Positions 35,801 through 47,465 of a stretch of DNA of 64,000 nucleotides are shown here, one piece after another; the first letter of the stretch is position 1, and each line of letters starts with the position of its first letter. Below the pieces are notes generated by a model. That model had not been told where the DNA came from, did not search any database, and saw only the letters and a list, made by a program, of their open reading frames with translations. A program made the translations under genes and the position numbers. Source of the stretch: Telmatactis stephensoni (lineage: Eukaryota > Cnidaria > Anthozoa > Actiniaria > Isophelliidae); assembly GCA_029948255.1 (NCBI GenBank), contig JALIZF010001877.1, positions 434,001-498,000 of the forward strand. The letters are read 5' to 3'.

Positions 35801-37874
35801 CTGCTGCCTTTGATGTTCCATCCCATAAATCAGTGTCTGAAATTCTGTTGGTTCCTCTCATGCAAAGGTGGCCATAGTACAGAATACCACCAGTCAAGAA
35901 ATCAAGGATGACAAAAGTGCAGCACTGACTATGGAAACCTCGTATTAACCAACAGCCATCAGACGTTGTTACTGCCCTTTGCCAACTACCAATTTGATCT
36001 TCATCTTTGGCTTTCATGTGGTTTTTAGCTCTATTGCACATTTCATCTAGTATGGTCTTCACATGTGGGTATGATATTTCAATGATCCGATAAAAATTGT
36101 TGCTTGCCAGAACATTAATTCCAAGTCCAATTCTAAGAACCTTGTGGTATGTATGATAGCCTTGGCCATATACCAAGAAGCACAGTGCTGTGGCCAAGGA
36201 GACACAGTTCCGTTTACGGTGAGTCAAGGCCACTTGACTACTTGCATAGTGTAGCTCATTACCACATCCAGAACAGGCAAACCACACTCTGGTTGCACCT
36301 CCTAACCCTTTATCTTCTACTTTGATTGGTAATAGTTTTCCTATATAGAAAAGCACAGCTATAATTAGCACTTTGTGTATGATCATGCAAATAGTTTGCA
36401 AATTCCAAGAATAGCTGCTACTAGTAGTAAGTAGGTCCACTATTATTCAAGAAAAATATATCAAAACTGCTTTTCACTAGTGACTCAAGCACATGTATAA
36501 GAATAAGGCCATTTTTATTGTAAAACTGTTGATACAGTTCAATTTATATACATGAAAATACATATAGAAAAATACATAGTAGAAAAATACATGTAGCAAT
36601 AAAGGAATCAAACTTAATCCCAGCCTTTGGATTCAGACCAAGAATCAAGTGAAGGATTTTTCAGTTACTCCTTTTTAGATCAAAGGTCGTAAGCGTAGAG
36701 TATTGTTTTTTCTCCAATAAAAAATTATCACAATATTTTTACAGAACCCAAACAATAATAAATTATTGACTAACGTCAAAAACTCACTATTTGAAAACCT
36801 TAGGGAGGGCATTCCTATCTGAGTGTTTGCAATTTCACCTCAAAACTTATTCAGTAGCATAGTTTTGTTGCACAGAGAATGAATAAAACTATGAAAATTG
36901 CTGGTTCACTGACATTTGTGTAGTACAAACAAGCCAAACTATGACTTATGAAATCAGTATAAAACACAAGAGCAGCTTTTTTTTCTGTTCTTGTGTTTGA
37001 CTTGCTTGCACAAGTTTCATACATGTATTACAAAATAAAATTGTGTTTGATTGCCTATTTCATTTCCACATTCATGTTTGCAAGTTTACTTATTCATCTG
37101 TATCTTATATGAATGTCTATATTTTTTCACGCATGGTTTACGTTTGAGCTAGACTTGCTAGTGAAGAAAAATACTAATGCATACAATTTTTATCATACCT
37201 TCGCATCCCTGTTCCACATTACAAGAATGTGTCAGGTTGATCTGATCAACAAACTCTTCCAGTTGAGAAGTCATTCCAATGTGGTACGACATTGGGAGCT
37301 GGATAGGAGTCTTTATGTTTTGTCTCATTTTGGTACTGTAACAAAACAGATTGCAAATAAATTCAAAATATATCAGTTCTGTTGTCATTTTGCTTGGTGA
37401 TGAATGCATCTTGTCAAATGCAAACCTTACAGCGAAAACTTTTTTGATTTACCAGAAATTTAACAACAAAGCTTCGTTTATCTCGGATGTGACTAAAGGA
37501 ACCTCATCGCTGAGATTTTTTAATAACCTATTAGCCTTTACTCACCGTTTTGAGGCACTGTATGAAGGCAGGGGAAATCGTGACTTTTCTGGTGAGCTGA
37601 AACACTCATCGCTACTAGCTGAGGGTCTATAATCAACGTCCGAATCATCAGAAAGCTGCTTAGCATCTTCATTTTCAATATACGCGAGTAGATCTTTTGA
37701 AGAATAAATGGTCTTTCCTTTGTCTTCGTTGACCCATCTGAAACCTTTGCCGTATGTTTCAGCTTTCCATCCATGTTTGGAGAGCTCCTCATTAGACAAC
37801 GACAGCCGAGAACCAGAACCACTTCCACGTAAATCATGAAGATTTAAAGACTGCCTTTTACTGGTAAAAGGCAT
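32831..37874 (-). CDS. Mutator-like transposase-derived protein with zinc knuckle, complete, four exons
   Basis: Exons 37546-37874, 37199-37335, 34519-36340 and 32831-33104 join in phase to an intact 853-aa frame. Residues 1-110 are an extra N-terminus with GWKAETYGKGFRW and YSSKDLLAYIE. Residues about 145-390 resemble the animal Mutator-like transposase domain: GCEGKLLPIK, KGLGGATRVWFACSGCG, TTSDGCWLIRG (Asp 283), LWDGTSKAAEGH, WQDQDSTAELSF (Asp 360/362) and CGGHVGRSHGNNL. A Cys-rich stretch (KCSCEGKKHSKACGC) follows. Then come a Glu/Asp/Ser-rich linker, a second folded region and a basic coiled segment. The C-terminus is a CKCGSSEHKRISHSSCPLN zinc knuckle. No terminal inverted repeats were seen next to it. 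Introns and an unbroken frame point to a domesticated gene or a recently active element. Confidence 0.85.
33449..33547. repeat. Small inverted repeat in intron of transposase-derived gene
   Basis: Arms of about 33 bp (CATGATTTTGAGTGCAGTTT and complement) lie around a TTTTCAGTGTTTAC loop region. Confidence 0.7.
33757..33895. mobile_element. MITE family 'TAGAGTACAAACAC', copy 1
   Basis: Ends TAGAGTACAAACAC and GTGTTTGTACTCTA. The internal TAGCACTAAATA and TAGTACTAAATAGT blocks are palindromic. A second copy is at 50817-50970, and a related partial AGAGTACAAAATC repeat lies at 33329-33382. Confidence 0.82.
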
Positions 37875-39612
37875 TCTCTTTTATTCCATAGAGATTACTT
37901 CATATTTTTGAACACGCATTTGGTTGATTTGTTTGGACTTGATAAAACCGGCTTCGTGTTACACAACAGAACTGCGCATGAGTACATCCGTTGCTATGCA
38001 CTACGTCATTTGTTTGGCGTCTATTTGAGGAAATCGGAGGAAGTCGATCAAAATCGGTCTTTTTTCGGATTTCTCGACGTCTTATCGTACCTTTATCGAT
38101 TGATTTTTGGTCCATGACGACCGTGCATCGATTTTGTAGTACAGAAAACAAAATGGCGGACAAACTTCGCGAATAAAAATAGTTTCTGATTGATTCTTCG
38201 ATCATGGAACGTACCTTAGAGCGATATTATGCCACAAAAGATGACTTAAATTTTATGTATGTTAATGAAACTTAGCATAGTAACAATTTAGATGTAAAAG
38301 AGCATTTCTATCGCAGCCCAAAGCAAAATGATGTTTCGTTACTGAGCAAATAATGGAGAACTTCAAAGTCTGTTATGCCCCTTGAAAAAATGTTTCTAGC
38401 TTTGGGCTGCGATAGAAATATTACTTTTCAACCAAATAAGCTGTATGTACGTTTTTATTCTTAAAATGCAAATGTGTCGCGAGATATTGTAAAGTGTTCA
38501 CATTTCATGGCTTGGGTTGCCTGTTGCATTTTGGCACTTTAGCTGTGAAATTTCACACCTTTGTTTATAAATTTGTGTGAGACAATCTATAAAGTATTTC
38601 ACTATGGAAGGTTTAGGGATGCATGAATAGTACAATTTGTGTTATAATTTTTTAAATGACATGCAATTTATCCATATTTACCACCTTAAAAAGACTTTTA
38701 GACGATCGAATAAAAATTGTGTCTTGGGTTTCCTGTGGTCTCCACAGGAAGTCCATATTAGAGTGGATTTCGTATGACTGTGAAAACGGCACCGTAAAAC
38801 TGTCACGGCGACGGCACGGTTACGGCAGTTATTTCGAATGTTTTCCTTGTACTTTCCCGTGCCAAGAGCCTAGCATGGAAAATCACGATCAATTAGATGC
38901 TGAAGTAATTTATAATAATGTTATATTAAATATTTGCATATCTGTCCCGCATATTGTCGGCAATAACTTGCGGTTTGCAATCTATACTACGAGCTACTGC
39001 AGTTTTTGATATTCTGCGATTAGGTTATTCGCCAGTCCGCCCACCAAAACAAAACATCAAAAAAATTAATGCTAAAAGCTCTTAAAATCCCACAAAATCA
39101 CCAAATGCGATCTTTAGACGATATATATTAGCTATAGTATCATTTTTTTACTAATTAGTTCTTCGTATTAGTGATTTTTTTATTTTGATTGACATAAGCA
39201 AAAACGACAAAAACGCAAATTTATAGTGGTTGGCGTTTGAAAGTCAGAGTTAGCAGAATATCGAAAACCGCAGTAAAACAAAACTGAGAGTTCTGACAAG
39301 CTTCCTAATATAATGGGACTTCCTGTGTCGACTACATCTTTTTAAAGAGCTCATTGCATTGAGTTCATTGCTCACTTATCTTCCATCAGAGCAACTGGAA
39401 GCTAGCATATCGAGTTTCACTTTCTCGGCTTTCAGATATGCTCTCTCCTAGTATCAAATGACGGGCTTCCTGTAGTAATGTTTGATCACGTGATGTTATG
39501 CAGTTGTGGGCATGTCACGGAGTTCTCAAGCAAACCTTTCCAATTACTAATCTTCCTGGAAGTTTAATGTAGTATTTCTCTACAAAATAAGGTAGCTACG
39601 TTGTTCTTTAAT
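37875..39612. other. Divergent intergenic region with small repeats
   Basis: Lies between the transposase-derived gene and TMEM127, which are divergent. It contains an inverted repeat at 38300-38428 (CATTTCTATCGCAGCCCAAA and complement). At 38656-38690 there is a repeat copy matching 29907-29941. A degenerate inverted repeat spans about 38740-39330 (ACAGGAAGTCC / GGACTTCCTGT). I see no additional gene. Confidence 0.5.
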
Positions 39613-42600
39613 ATGCTACCAGGAAATCCGTTATTTTTGGACGACTACAGTGGCTTTACAAGACGTCGAAATTCTCGACGAAGTCGTCATTCACGACGAC
39701 CGAAACCAGAGTACCAGCGAAATGTAGTTTCCGCGTTTTTTGCCCTGGCCTCTGCTGTTTTAATTGCTATTGCTGAAGCAGAACCTAAATGGATGAAAAT
39801 TGTTGGTGGAAGGTGTGATGGTTATTATATTGGATTATATAAAGTTATTGCTTACAAATCTTGGCGAAGTTTAGGTGAGTGTTTACTTTCTTGAATTACC
39901 ATAAACGTCAGTCTTTCGACTTCACTTCACTGCAGGGTGCTTTTATGACGATGAAAGTGATGTAATTATTTTAATAGCTATATACAGGATATTTAAGCTA
40001 AAATCACTAGCCGTTTAGAAGACTAGGGCGTTGATTTTCTTGAGATGTAATGATGTTTTTAAAAAAAATTAACTGCCTGATCAAGCTTCCTTGTTGGCTT
40101 GTGTTTGCTGCATAGAGTCTGATGTTACTAGATTCTAGTAAGCTTATATATAGATTCTAATCTGTAAATTGTACAAATATTGAAGAAAAGCTGTTTTGCT
40201 ATGAAAAGTTGCTTTAAATTGCTGGGTTTCTAACAGCTGATGACTGTCATTATCTGCCTTTGAAATGGTAATGACTACCAGACATGTACATGTGCGCTCA
40301 AGCAGATAATAGGTCCAGGTGGATTTTATATGGCATACCCAGGGGATTTGACATAAACTCCTCTCCCTTGGGTGAGGAATGAATAGCATAACTGCCATCT
40401 TAAATTGACCAAGAGAATAAAGAAATGTACTGGTAGCATTATTATAGAATTGGACATCCATAAGGCAACTCAGGGTTGGAGGATTTGACTTTGACACCAA
40501 CAAAAATGTCAAATCCCCTTGGGTATGCCCAGCTCCCCCTCCCCTAGGGCTTAACATTAACAGGTGCATTAGCAAGCTAGCATGACACAACTTGAAAGAT
40601 GATGTTACTGTATGCACGCTGACAAACTAAGGATGTTTATGTGAAATAGATTAACTTGTTGTTGCAAAGTTATTGTTAAAGTCATTATATCTATAGGCAC
40701 ATTAGAGCATATTCATATGAATTTTGTGCCTTATAAATAAATTATTATTATAATTATAATTGTCATGCTAAATTGAACGAAAGTGATTATTTCTTCGTCT
40801 CAATAAGCTAGTTCGGAGTTTAAGAATCGTTTTCAGTGCGCATGTGATTTTATCCCGAACTTCTCACCTTCTTTTGTTTAAAACTTCTTTTGTTTTTAAT
40901 CAAACAAAAGAAGGTGAGACATTCGGGATAAAATCGCATGCGCATTAGAAACGATTCTTAACCCTTTTGCTCCTACAGCGCCCGAAACCGGCCGTAAAAA
41001 TTCTACTTGTCTAAAAAATTACTTCTTCCTAAAAAAGGACAACTCAAACTCAACTTTGGTACGAAAGTAAACTCTAGTAAATGAGTCAAGTTTTGAAAAC
41101 CAAACATTGTGAAACAACTGGCGATTTCTGCAGAAATTCGTCATTTCAAGGCAAGGAAAGGAAAAAATCACCATTTTGGGCTCAATTTTCATCCTTGAAA
41201 ATCACACATTTTGGACCTCAATTTTTCTCAACAAATTATCCTTTCCTGCACACGAAACGGCATTAACAACCAAATTCAGTCCTAGTCTTGTGTTCTCATG
41301 GACTTTTTGGCTTTCTTTTCCTTTCACGGACACAGCTGCGGCTGATTCATTGTGGCCATTTTGCAAGCACGTGTTTTTGGACTTTTACGACCTAAATGCA
41401 TTCTGGGTAATTCAGCTCCTACGCAACAGCCACAGCCCTTCCCTCCATCTTTTAGAGTTTTTAGTAAAGTCTTGAGCCCCCTCGGAATTCTGCCCAAATT
41501 TCGCGCTTGCTGTGTTCCTTAATCGTCACAACTCCCAAAAAATGCCATGGCAGGTCCGAGAAATTGCCCTTGGACGAGCTTCAAAGCACACTTCGTCTTG
41601 GCACCACTCAAAATTCACCCAGTCAAAGCTACGAGCCAAAATGCCTACGAAGTGTTACACCTTGACGAATTCTTACGGCAAGTAAGCTCTCTGCTACTTC
41701 CAGGCTTAATGATGCCCAGCCAGTAGGAACCAAAGGTGAAAAAAGGCTCGAAAATTCACAGAAATCCAAGTTTTCTGGACTTTCAAACACCACCATTACT
41801 CGACCAAAAACGCTACCGCTTCAAACTGGTTTCAACCGGTTAACTTGAGCCCTCAATAGTACAAAACAGCAGAAGTTTCTATGGTTACTCCAGTAAGCAG
41901 GCGAAAAAATACACAAATCGATTATGACCTCAAAATCGCGTAAAAACCTCAAAAATCCCCAGTAGCGAAAGGGTTAAACTCCGAACTGGCTTATTGCATT
42001 GCATTGTGATTCAGTTGATGACAAATTCCAACAAGATGGTGCCTGCATGTTGATAGATAAGACCCAGCAACCATACACTTACCGTATCGTGCTAGTGTGA
42101 CAAATTATAAGATACATGTGTTTGATTTATCAGGAAAAGGAGTTTACATATCAAATTTGCCACATTTATAATAGGTCTTCATGATACACATTGTGTAGTT
42201 CCAGAAAATATCCATACCCCACCGTGGAGGGAATTGGAAATTCCGGAGGAGAGGGAGGGGTTCAGAAAAACAAAATTACAGAGTTTGTATGGAAGAAAAA
42301 TGGAAGTTCTGGAGGATAGGGGGGTCCATTTACAAATTCCCTCCTTGGTGGGGGTATGGATATTTTTTGGAACTACACATTGTTGTGTATATATACTTGT
42401 TTGTATGTCACACTCAGTCAATCATCAACTGTTGCCTGACTATCATTATTACCTGTACAAACAAGCACAAAGAAAAGCCCAAAATTAATGCTGGTTTTGT
42501 ACCAGTCTCTTGGCTTGCCTCTTGTTGCTTTAAAATGGGCTAATTTTAGAAATAAGTTAGCTATAATATGGCATGTGTGTAAAATGAAACTTGACTCTAC

Positions 42601-44440
42601 TTTCAATATTATTATCTGGAGTTGAATGGAATGTCAATGTGGACCATAATTGTCCAGTGTGTTTTTCTTACAACAGGAGTTTAATGTAGTCGTCATTAGC
42701 TGCCTAAAGATGTGTTTATACTGGGACTTTTTTTCAGGATACATCTTGGGGCCAATTTCACATCAGTCTGTCCAGTTATTATGGCCTTCTTGTTGTTTGC
42801 ATGATTTTTGTGTTCTTGCTTGGGGCTGATTTTACCCCACTCTCCTGCACCCTAGGAGAAATTCATCCTGGGATGAAAATATTGTGCAGCCTAAATTTAT
42901 GTAAGCACAATATGTGCCTTGAAGAGAACACTGACAGAGCTAAAATATTCATTTCATCCCAAGATGATCACAGCTTCATGTCATTGTAGCAGTATGTGTT
43001 ATCTAATGTGTTACAAATGTAAACAAAATCTTGCCTCAAGATGTTGTCACCCTCAGATGAAATCCCTTGTAAACACAATTAGTCTAAGCTTGTCGCCTAC
43101 CTAAACATGCTTAATTGTTTACATTGCAGAAGAATATTGTTATACAAAGTCAATGGTGATCATTCTGAGAGTTACTGTTGGGTTATGCTGTATTAGTATT
43201 GTTGCTAGTATGTTTTCATGTCTACTGGATCTGTGTGGAACTTTGAACAAAACATTAAAGTGTATCAAGAACAATTCTGTGGCAAATATATTGACAGGTA
43301 AACTGGACAAGACGCTCTTGCTTGAAGGTCTTCGTAAAAGATGATGACACATTTGAATTTACTTTAAATGGGTTTTCTGGATAATTTTTTTTTGAGATTT
43401 AAAAACAAAACCATAGGTCTTTTGGTGAGAATTAAGTACTTGTAAAGCAATTAATTATTTTCAAAAACTTTTTTTTGCTGTTAGATTCTCAGATAAATGT
43501 CCAGCAAAAGTGTATTTGTTTTTTTTTTGTTGTTGTTGTTGTTTTGTTTTTTGTTTTTTTGTTTTTTTTTGTGCGGGGGTGGGGGAGGGAGGGGGTGCAT
43601 TGTGTTTTATGATGAATTTTGACCAAGTTTTTGAAATGAGAAAGGCCTCACTGTTGATGCAGCCTTGCTCTGTGGTGAGGGCCATGTCACTAATAATAAT
43701 TTGATATTAATATTATTAATTTAATATTATTTTATGATGTTTAGCGATTTAATTTAGATAGCAGGTCCACATCAGCCTATGGCTGCCTCATAAATTATAT
43801 ATAACCTGCTTCATCAAATAAAAGTATGTATGTATGTATGTATGTACTCCTGACCAGTGGAAGTGGTTAAAGTTATGTAAAATAATATTATAATAAATTA
43901 AAAAGAAAGAATTGTAACCAAAACAAAAATCTTCAAAATGCAACACATCAAAAAACCCTGACACTGTTTTGCTGGACATTTATCTTAGCAGTGAAAAAAG
44001 TTTATGAAAACACAAAATGATAACCTGGTTTTTACCACTGAGTTGTATGTTCTTGTCAAAGATTCACAATTTGCAGCCACAGTCTACATTTCAATGTCTA
44101 TATTACATTTTGAACACATTTTCAATGCCTCTTTTCAGTTGTATTTTGTGTGACAACAAATGGCCTTGTTTATTGGGTAACTCGTGAACTAGAAACCAGT
44201 GATGTGGCACAGAACCTTGGTAACAAAACAACAATAAAAGTTAGGTTTGAGGTAAGTTTTTACCTGATAACAGCTGCTGGTGCTTCGTCAGTTTTGGCTA
44301 CTGCCTTTGGATTGCTGTGTTGTCAAAGAAGACACAGACAGCGGACTTCAACAGACGATGAACTATCTCTTGAACTGATGTACTCAATGCATAATGCAGA
44401 CTCAATGTCTGACATCCCTCCTCCTGCTTATTCACCTTGA
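39613..44440 (+). CDS. TMEM127: TMEM127, complete, three exons
   Basis: Endosomal/lysosomal four-helix membrane protein that in vertebrates dampens mTORC1 signalling. Exons 39613-39874, 43130-43297 and 44139-44440 give 243 aa; the human protein is 238. An Arg-rich N-terminus (RRRNSRRSRHSRR) precedes helix 1 (AFFALASAVLIAIAEAEP) and the extracytosolic KIVGGRCDG. Helix 2 is ILRVTVGLCCISIVAS, helix 3 VVFCVTTNGLVYWVT, and helix 4 SFYLITAAGASSVLATAFG. The tail ends PPPAYSP, a PPxY motif of the kind that recruits NEDD4 ligases. Intron 1 is 3.3 kb and hosts several mobile elements. The exon 2 acceptor is a CAGAAG tandem site, so a one-residue variant is possible. Confidence 0.95.
40330..40566. mobile_element. 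MITE family 'ACCTGTCAATGTTAA', copy 1 (left end missing)
   Basis: Contains GGCATACCCAGGGGATTTGA, GCCATCTTAAATTGACC, AAAGAAATGTACTGGTAGCA and the right end AGGGCTTAACATTAACAGGT. It aligns in the same orientation with 57911-58148. It is in TMEM127 intron 1. Confidence 0.8.
40803..41998. mobile_element. Palindromic MITE split by a nested insertion
   Basis: Left arm CAATAAGCTAGTTCGGAGTT, TAAGAATCGTTTTCAGTGCG, with a central ACAAAAGAAGGTGAGA hairpin. The right arm runs to GAAACGATTCTTAA, is interrupted at 40962-41973, and resumes TTAAACTCCGAACTGGCTTA. Joining the two halves of the right arm restores the complement of the left arm. Confidence 0.85.
40962..41973. mobile_element. 1012-bp non-autonomous element with TTAA duplication (piggyBac-like)
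   Basis: Inserted in the right arm of the 40803-41998 palindrome. TTAA is present at 40958-40961 and 41974-41977. Ends CCCTTTTGCTCCTAC and GTAGCGAAAGGG are imperfect inverted repeats. TTAA duplication and CCCTTT ends fit piggyBac-like elements. Interior reading frames of 60-100 codons show no transposase motif. Confidence 0.85.
42194..42377. mobile_element. MITE family 'TGTAGTTCCAGAAA', copy 1
   Basis: Ends TGTAGTTCCAGAAAATATCC and GGATATTTTTTGGAACTACA, flanked by CATTG on both sides. The body is purine-rich (GGAGGAGAGGGAGGGG). Longer and one-ended relatives lie at 59075-59806 and 61158-61202. Confidence 0.85.
43824..43850. repeat. (GTAT)n microsatellite
   Basis: Short GTAT tetranucleotide tract in TMEM127 intron 2. 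A T/G homopolymer-rich stretch lies at 43515-43595. Confidence 0.85.
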
Positions 44441-45040
44441 ATCACAAAGCAATGCAATTTATAAGTCGAGCATATGAATTGTTCCTCTTGGAATTATACA
44501 TACCAAAGTTATACAGCATGGCTGAAAGGCTGTGGCCCATTGGCAAGGGATTATCATCACATGGTTCCATATAAGATGTTCTTGCATTCCCTAATCAATA
44601 TAATACAGCAAATGTGGTACAGACTCACATGTTAATGGAACAGTTTTCATATGAGTAGGAAACTTATTCTGCCTTGCCGTGACTGCATTAGTGCTGTGAT
44701 GTTTATAAAAACATTTGCAATGTCTGCTGTATAACCATGCTAGCCTATGACAGTCATACAAAAACTGCTCTAGTTATACACAGGGTCATTGGTAGGTGTT
44801 AGAAGATAATACATGTTGGTGAAAGTTTAATCCCAACTATCACCCGGTATCATTCACTGTCATGTGTGCAGTGGCTAAATTGATGGTCAAAAATATTATT
44901 ATTAATCATTAATTAAAAAATAAATACTGACAATTTTAAGCAAAAATTTATTGTATAAAACTATTGTATGATAGTTCATCATGAAGTGGGAGGGCATTAA
45001 TTTTGAAACTGATCAACTGACACAAGACTGATCATACTTA
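44441..45040. other. TMEM127 3' region
   Basis: Downstream of the TMEM127 stop. A possible AATAAA signal lies near 44920. A GCTGTGATGTTTATAAAAAC fragment at 44691 resembles 23968. No further gene seen. Confidence 0.45.
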
Positions 45041-47283
45041 ACCAATTCGATCCATATGGCAGGTCAATTCGATCCACATGTATATTGAACATAGTAATCA
45101 AGTATCTGTAAGTAAGTGTAAGTGTTTTCATTGTGTTTTAGTTTAGATAAGCACTTAAGAAGTTTCTAAGAGTTTATAGGAGTGAATTTACTTTTGACGA
45201 AGCGGTTACAATTGTTGTCATTACGGACATTACGAACGTACGCTTTTAAGCCAAATTCAGTTCTTTTTTCTCGTAAAATACTATATGTACTTGATTTTTT
45301 TTCTACTGTCGAATTTTTCTAAGGAACGGACCAACACTATTACAGAAATCTTTTTTCGAAGTCAATCCACACAAACCAACTCGACGAGTTGACGTGAGTT
45401 GAGTAACACGAACTTCAAGGCGAAACAATGACTGATGGATGTAGTATAAACTTCAAACACACTTGTTACCACTAAACATTGCCATTTTTAAAACATTCCG
45501 TCTTTCTACAATCAACAGCTTAGTTAACTTTAAAAGTAACAAAACTTAATCAAGTTTTTAAACACGATCGTGGATGAGAGGTTTTCGCTATTAAACAATG
45601 TAGATTTCACGAAACCGATTTCACACCTTGTTTACACCTATCGGGGTAGAAGCGGACACCTTTTAGATGATTTGAAACTTCATGTTACTGAAGTTCGCTT
45701 TTTAAACTGTCCTTTACAATGATCTAAAACTTGAAAGAATTAAGACAAAATCTGAAAGTCTGTTGTTTCCAAATCAAGTAATTAATCAAAGCAAGACCAC
45801 CAAAACCAGTAAAACTCAAAGCCGACAAGAAAGACGCCGAAGTTTTGTTTACGATACCAATGTGCCAAAGTCAAAGTATCTATGTGATTCGTAGTGCAAC
45901 TTAAGAAACTCTGACTGTTGATAAATTTCATATATCAAAATAAATTAAACTTTTATTCGAAAATCTTGATTCAGTATCGCCTACAAGGACTTTTCATTTA
46001 GCGCGAATAATCTCAAATTACGTTCGAATTTGTCAACTAAAGTCGAGGTACCTCGTGAAACATGGTAAAACTTTAAAGTCAAGTTTATTATTTTGACGTA
46101 CACAATTCTAACCAAAGTATTCCTGAACTCAAGACCTTTGAATTTCTAAGCTTTGAATGGAAGTTAAACAGAAAATCACATTTAAGCCAGGTTACATATA
46201 AGACGCTTATCAGTTTTGAAATCTACAACTAATTGTCTCGTCTGCTTCTGATCTGAAGTGGTTAACATGTATCACTCTGGAATATGGTTATCTAACAAAC
46301 TCCTTCGTAAACTTCTTCATTTCTTTCAAAATACTTTGAATATTGATCTGAAAAATCGACATTTACTTTCAACTTGAAGCAACACTAACGTTTTGCCAGG
46401 TTTTGTTCGAATACTTTCATGGTGAAATCAACATCTTGTTGGGTGTGTCAAAAATGTCTTTTCAGTCATTTGGTGATTATCGGAATCGCTTGCATACAAG
46501 ATAACTATAGCAAATGAGGGTTATCTCTTGTTGTAATTTTACTTTGTAATCCAAGCTGAAATTCTCAACAAGAAAGCAAACATCGTTCGAGTTGTAAACA
46601 ATGTGTCAATATTTTAGGCTTCGAATTTGTTTGGGTGGAGCTAGAGACGGCTTCGTTATACTGGTTTAACGGCATCACGTTCGTTAGACTACTTTTGATT
46701 TTATTTTTCGGACATCAAAAAACTTAGAATGGCTTTTCAATATGAAATTCTCTTTCTAATACTTAAATATATGATTATTGTATTCAATATAAATGTGGAA
46801 CTTCCAAACTATCTATGAATCAACTAGATACTCAACTAAAAGATCGGTCCGCTTCTATCATGCAAAAGATGTAAACAAGGTGTGAAGTCTACAACATTCT
46901 CGTCCACGACGATTACTAGGCTTTTATGTCTTTAGAGTTAAGTAACTTCTTGATTATAGAAATAATGTTTTTAAAAAAGCAAGTAGATCAAGTATGATAA
47001 GAAAAATAAGCCAAGAACTAAACAGTTTGGCTTGTGGCGGGCGTTCGTAATGTCCGACCGTAATGTCAACAACTAACGGTAATCGTTCGCTCGTCAAAAG
47101 AAAAAAATCAATCCTTTATAACTCCTACAAACTTCTTAGGTGGTTTTCTAGAATAGAATACTTCAAATTACTTAAAAATACATGGTTATTAACTGTGGAT
47201 CGAATTGACCTGCCATATGGATCGAATTGACCGATTGTGGATCGAATTGACCTGGATCGAGATGACTTTGGATCGAAATGACC
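45041..47283. mobile_element. 2.2-kb degenerate palindrome with GGATCGAATTGACC end repeats
   Basis: The left end has two copies and the right end about five degenerate copies of GGATCGAATTGACC. Farther in, matched inverted blocks are found: ACATTACGAACG (45227/47042), AGAAGTTT (45160/47130), CACACCTTGTTTACA (45623/46873) and GTTTGG/CCAAAC-type blocks. Similarity fades towards the centre. There is no ORF above about 60 codons, so it is non-autonomous. Confidence 0.75.
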
Positions 47284-47335
47284 GGCATTCCCAGCCAGTT
47301 ACTGGCACCTTACCAACCAGTTTCTGACACCTCAC
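47284..47335. repeat. Detached fragment of 22-bp minisatellite
   Basis: Two or three ACTGGCACCTTACCAACCAG-type units match the array at 50130-50610. The two parts are separated by inserted elements. Confidence 0.65.
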
Positions 47336-47465
47336 TAGCTCCATTATGCACACTTTGCTGAAAGCACATGCAGCAAGCCAGCAAGTATATTTTTACTCGC
47401 AGCAACTACTAGCAAGTGCTTCATTGCTGAATGTATTTTGAAAATTTTGAATTATTTTTGCTTAA

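Noticed and set aside
40962..41973. Transposase within the TTAA element
   Set aside because: Frames of 61 and 99 codons lack any recognisable DDE motif or similarity; the element is non-autonomous.
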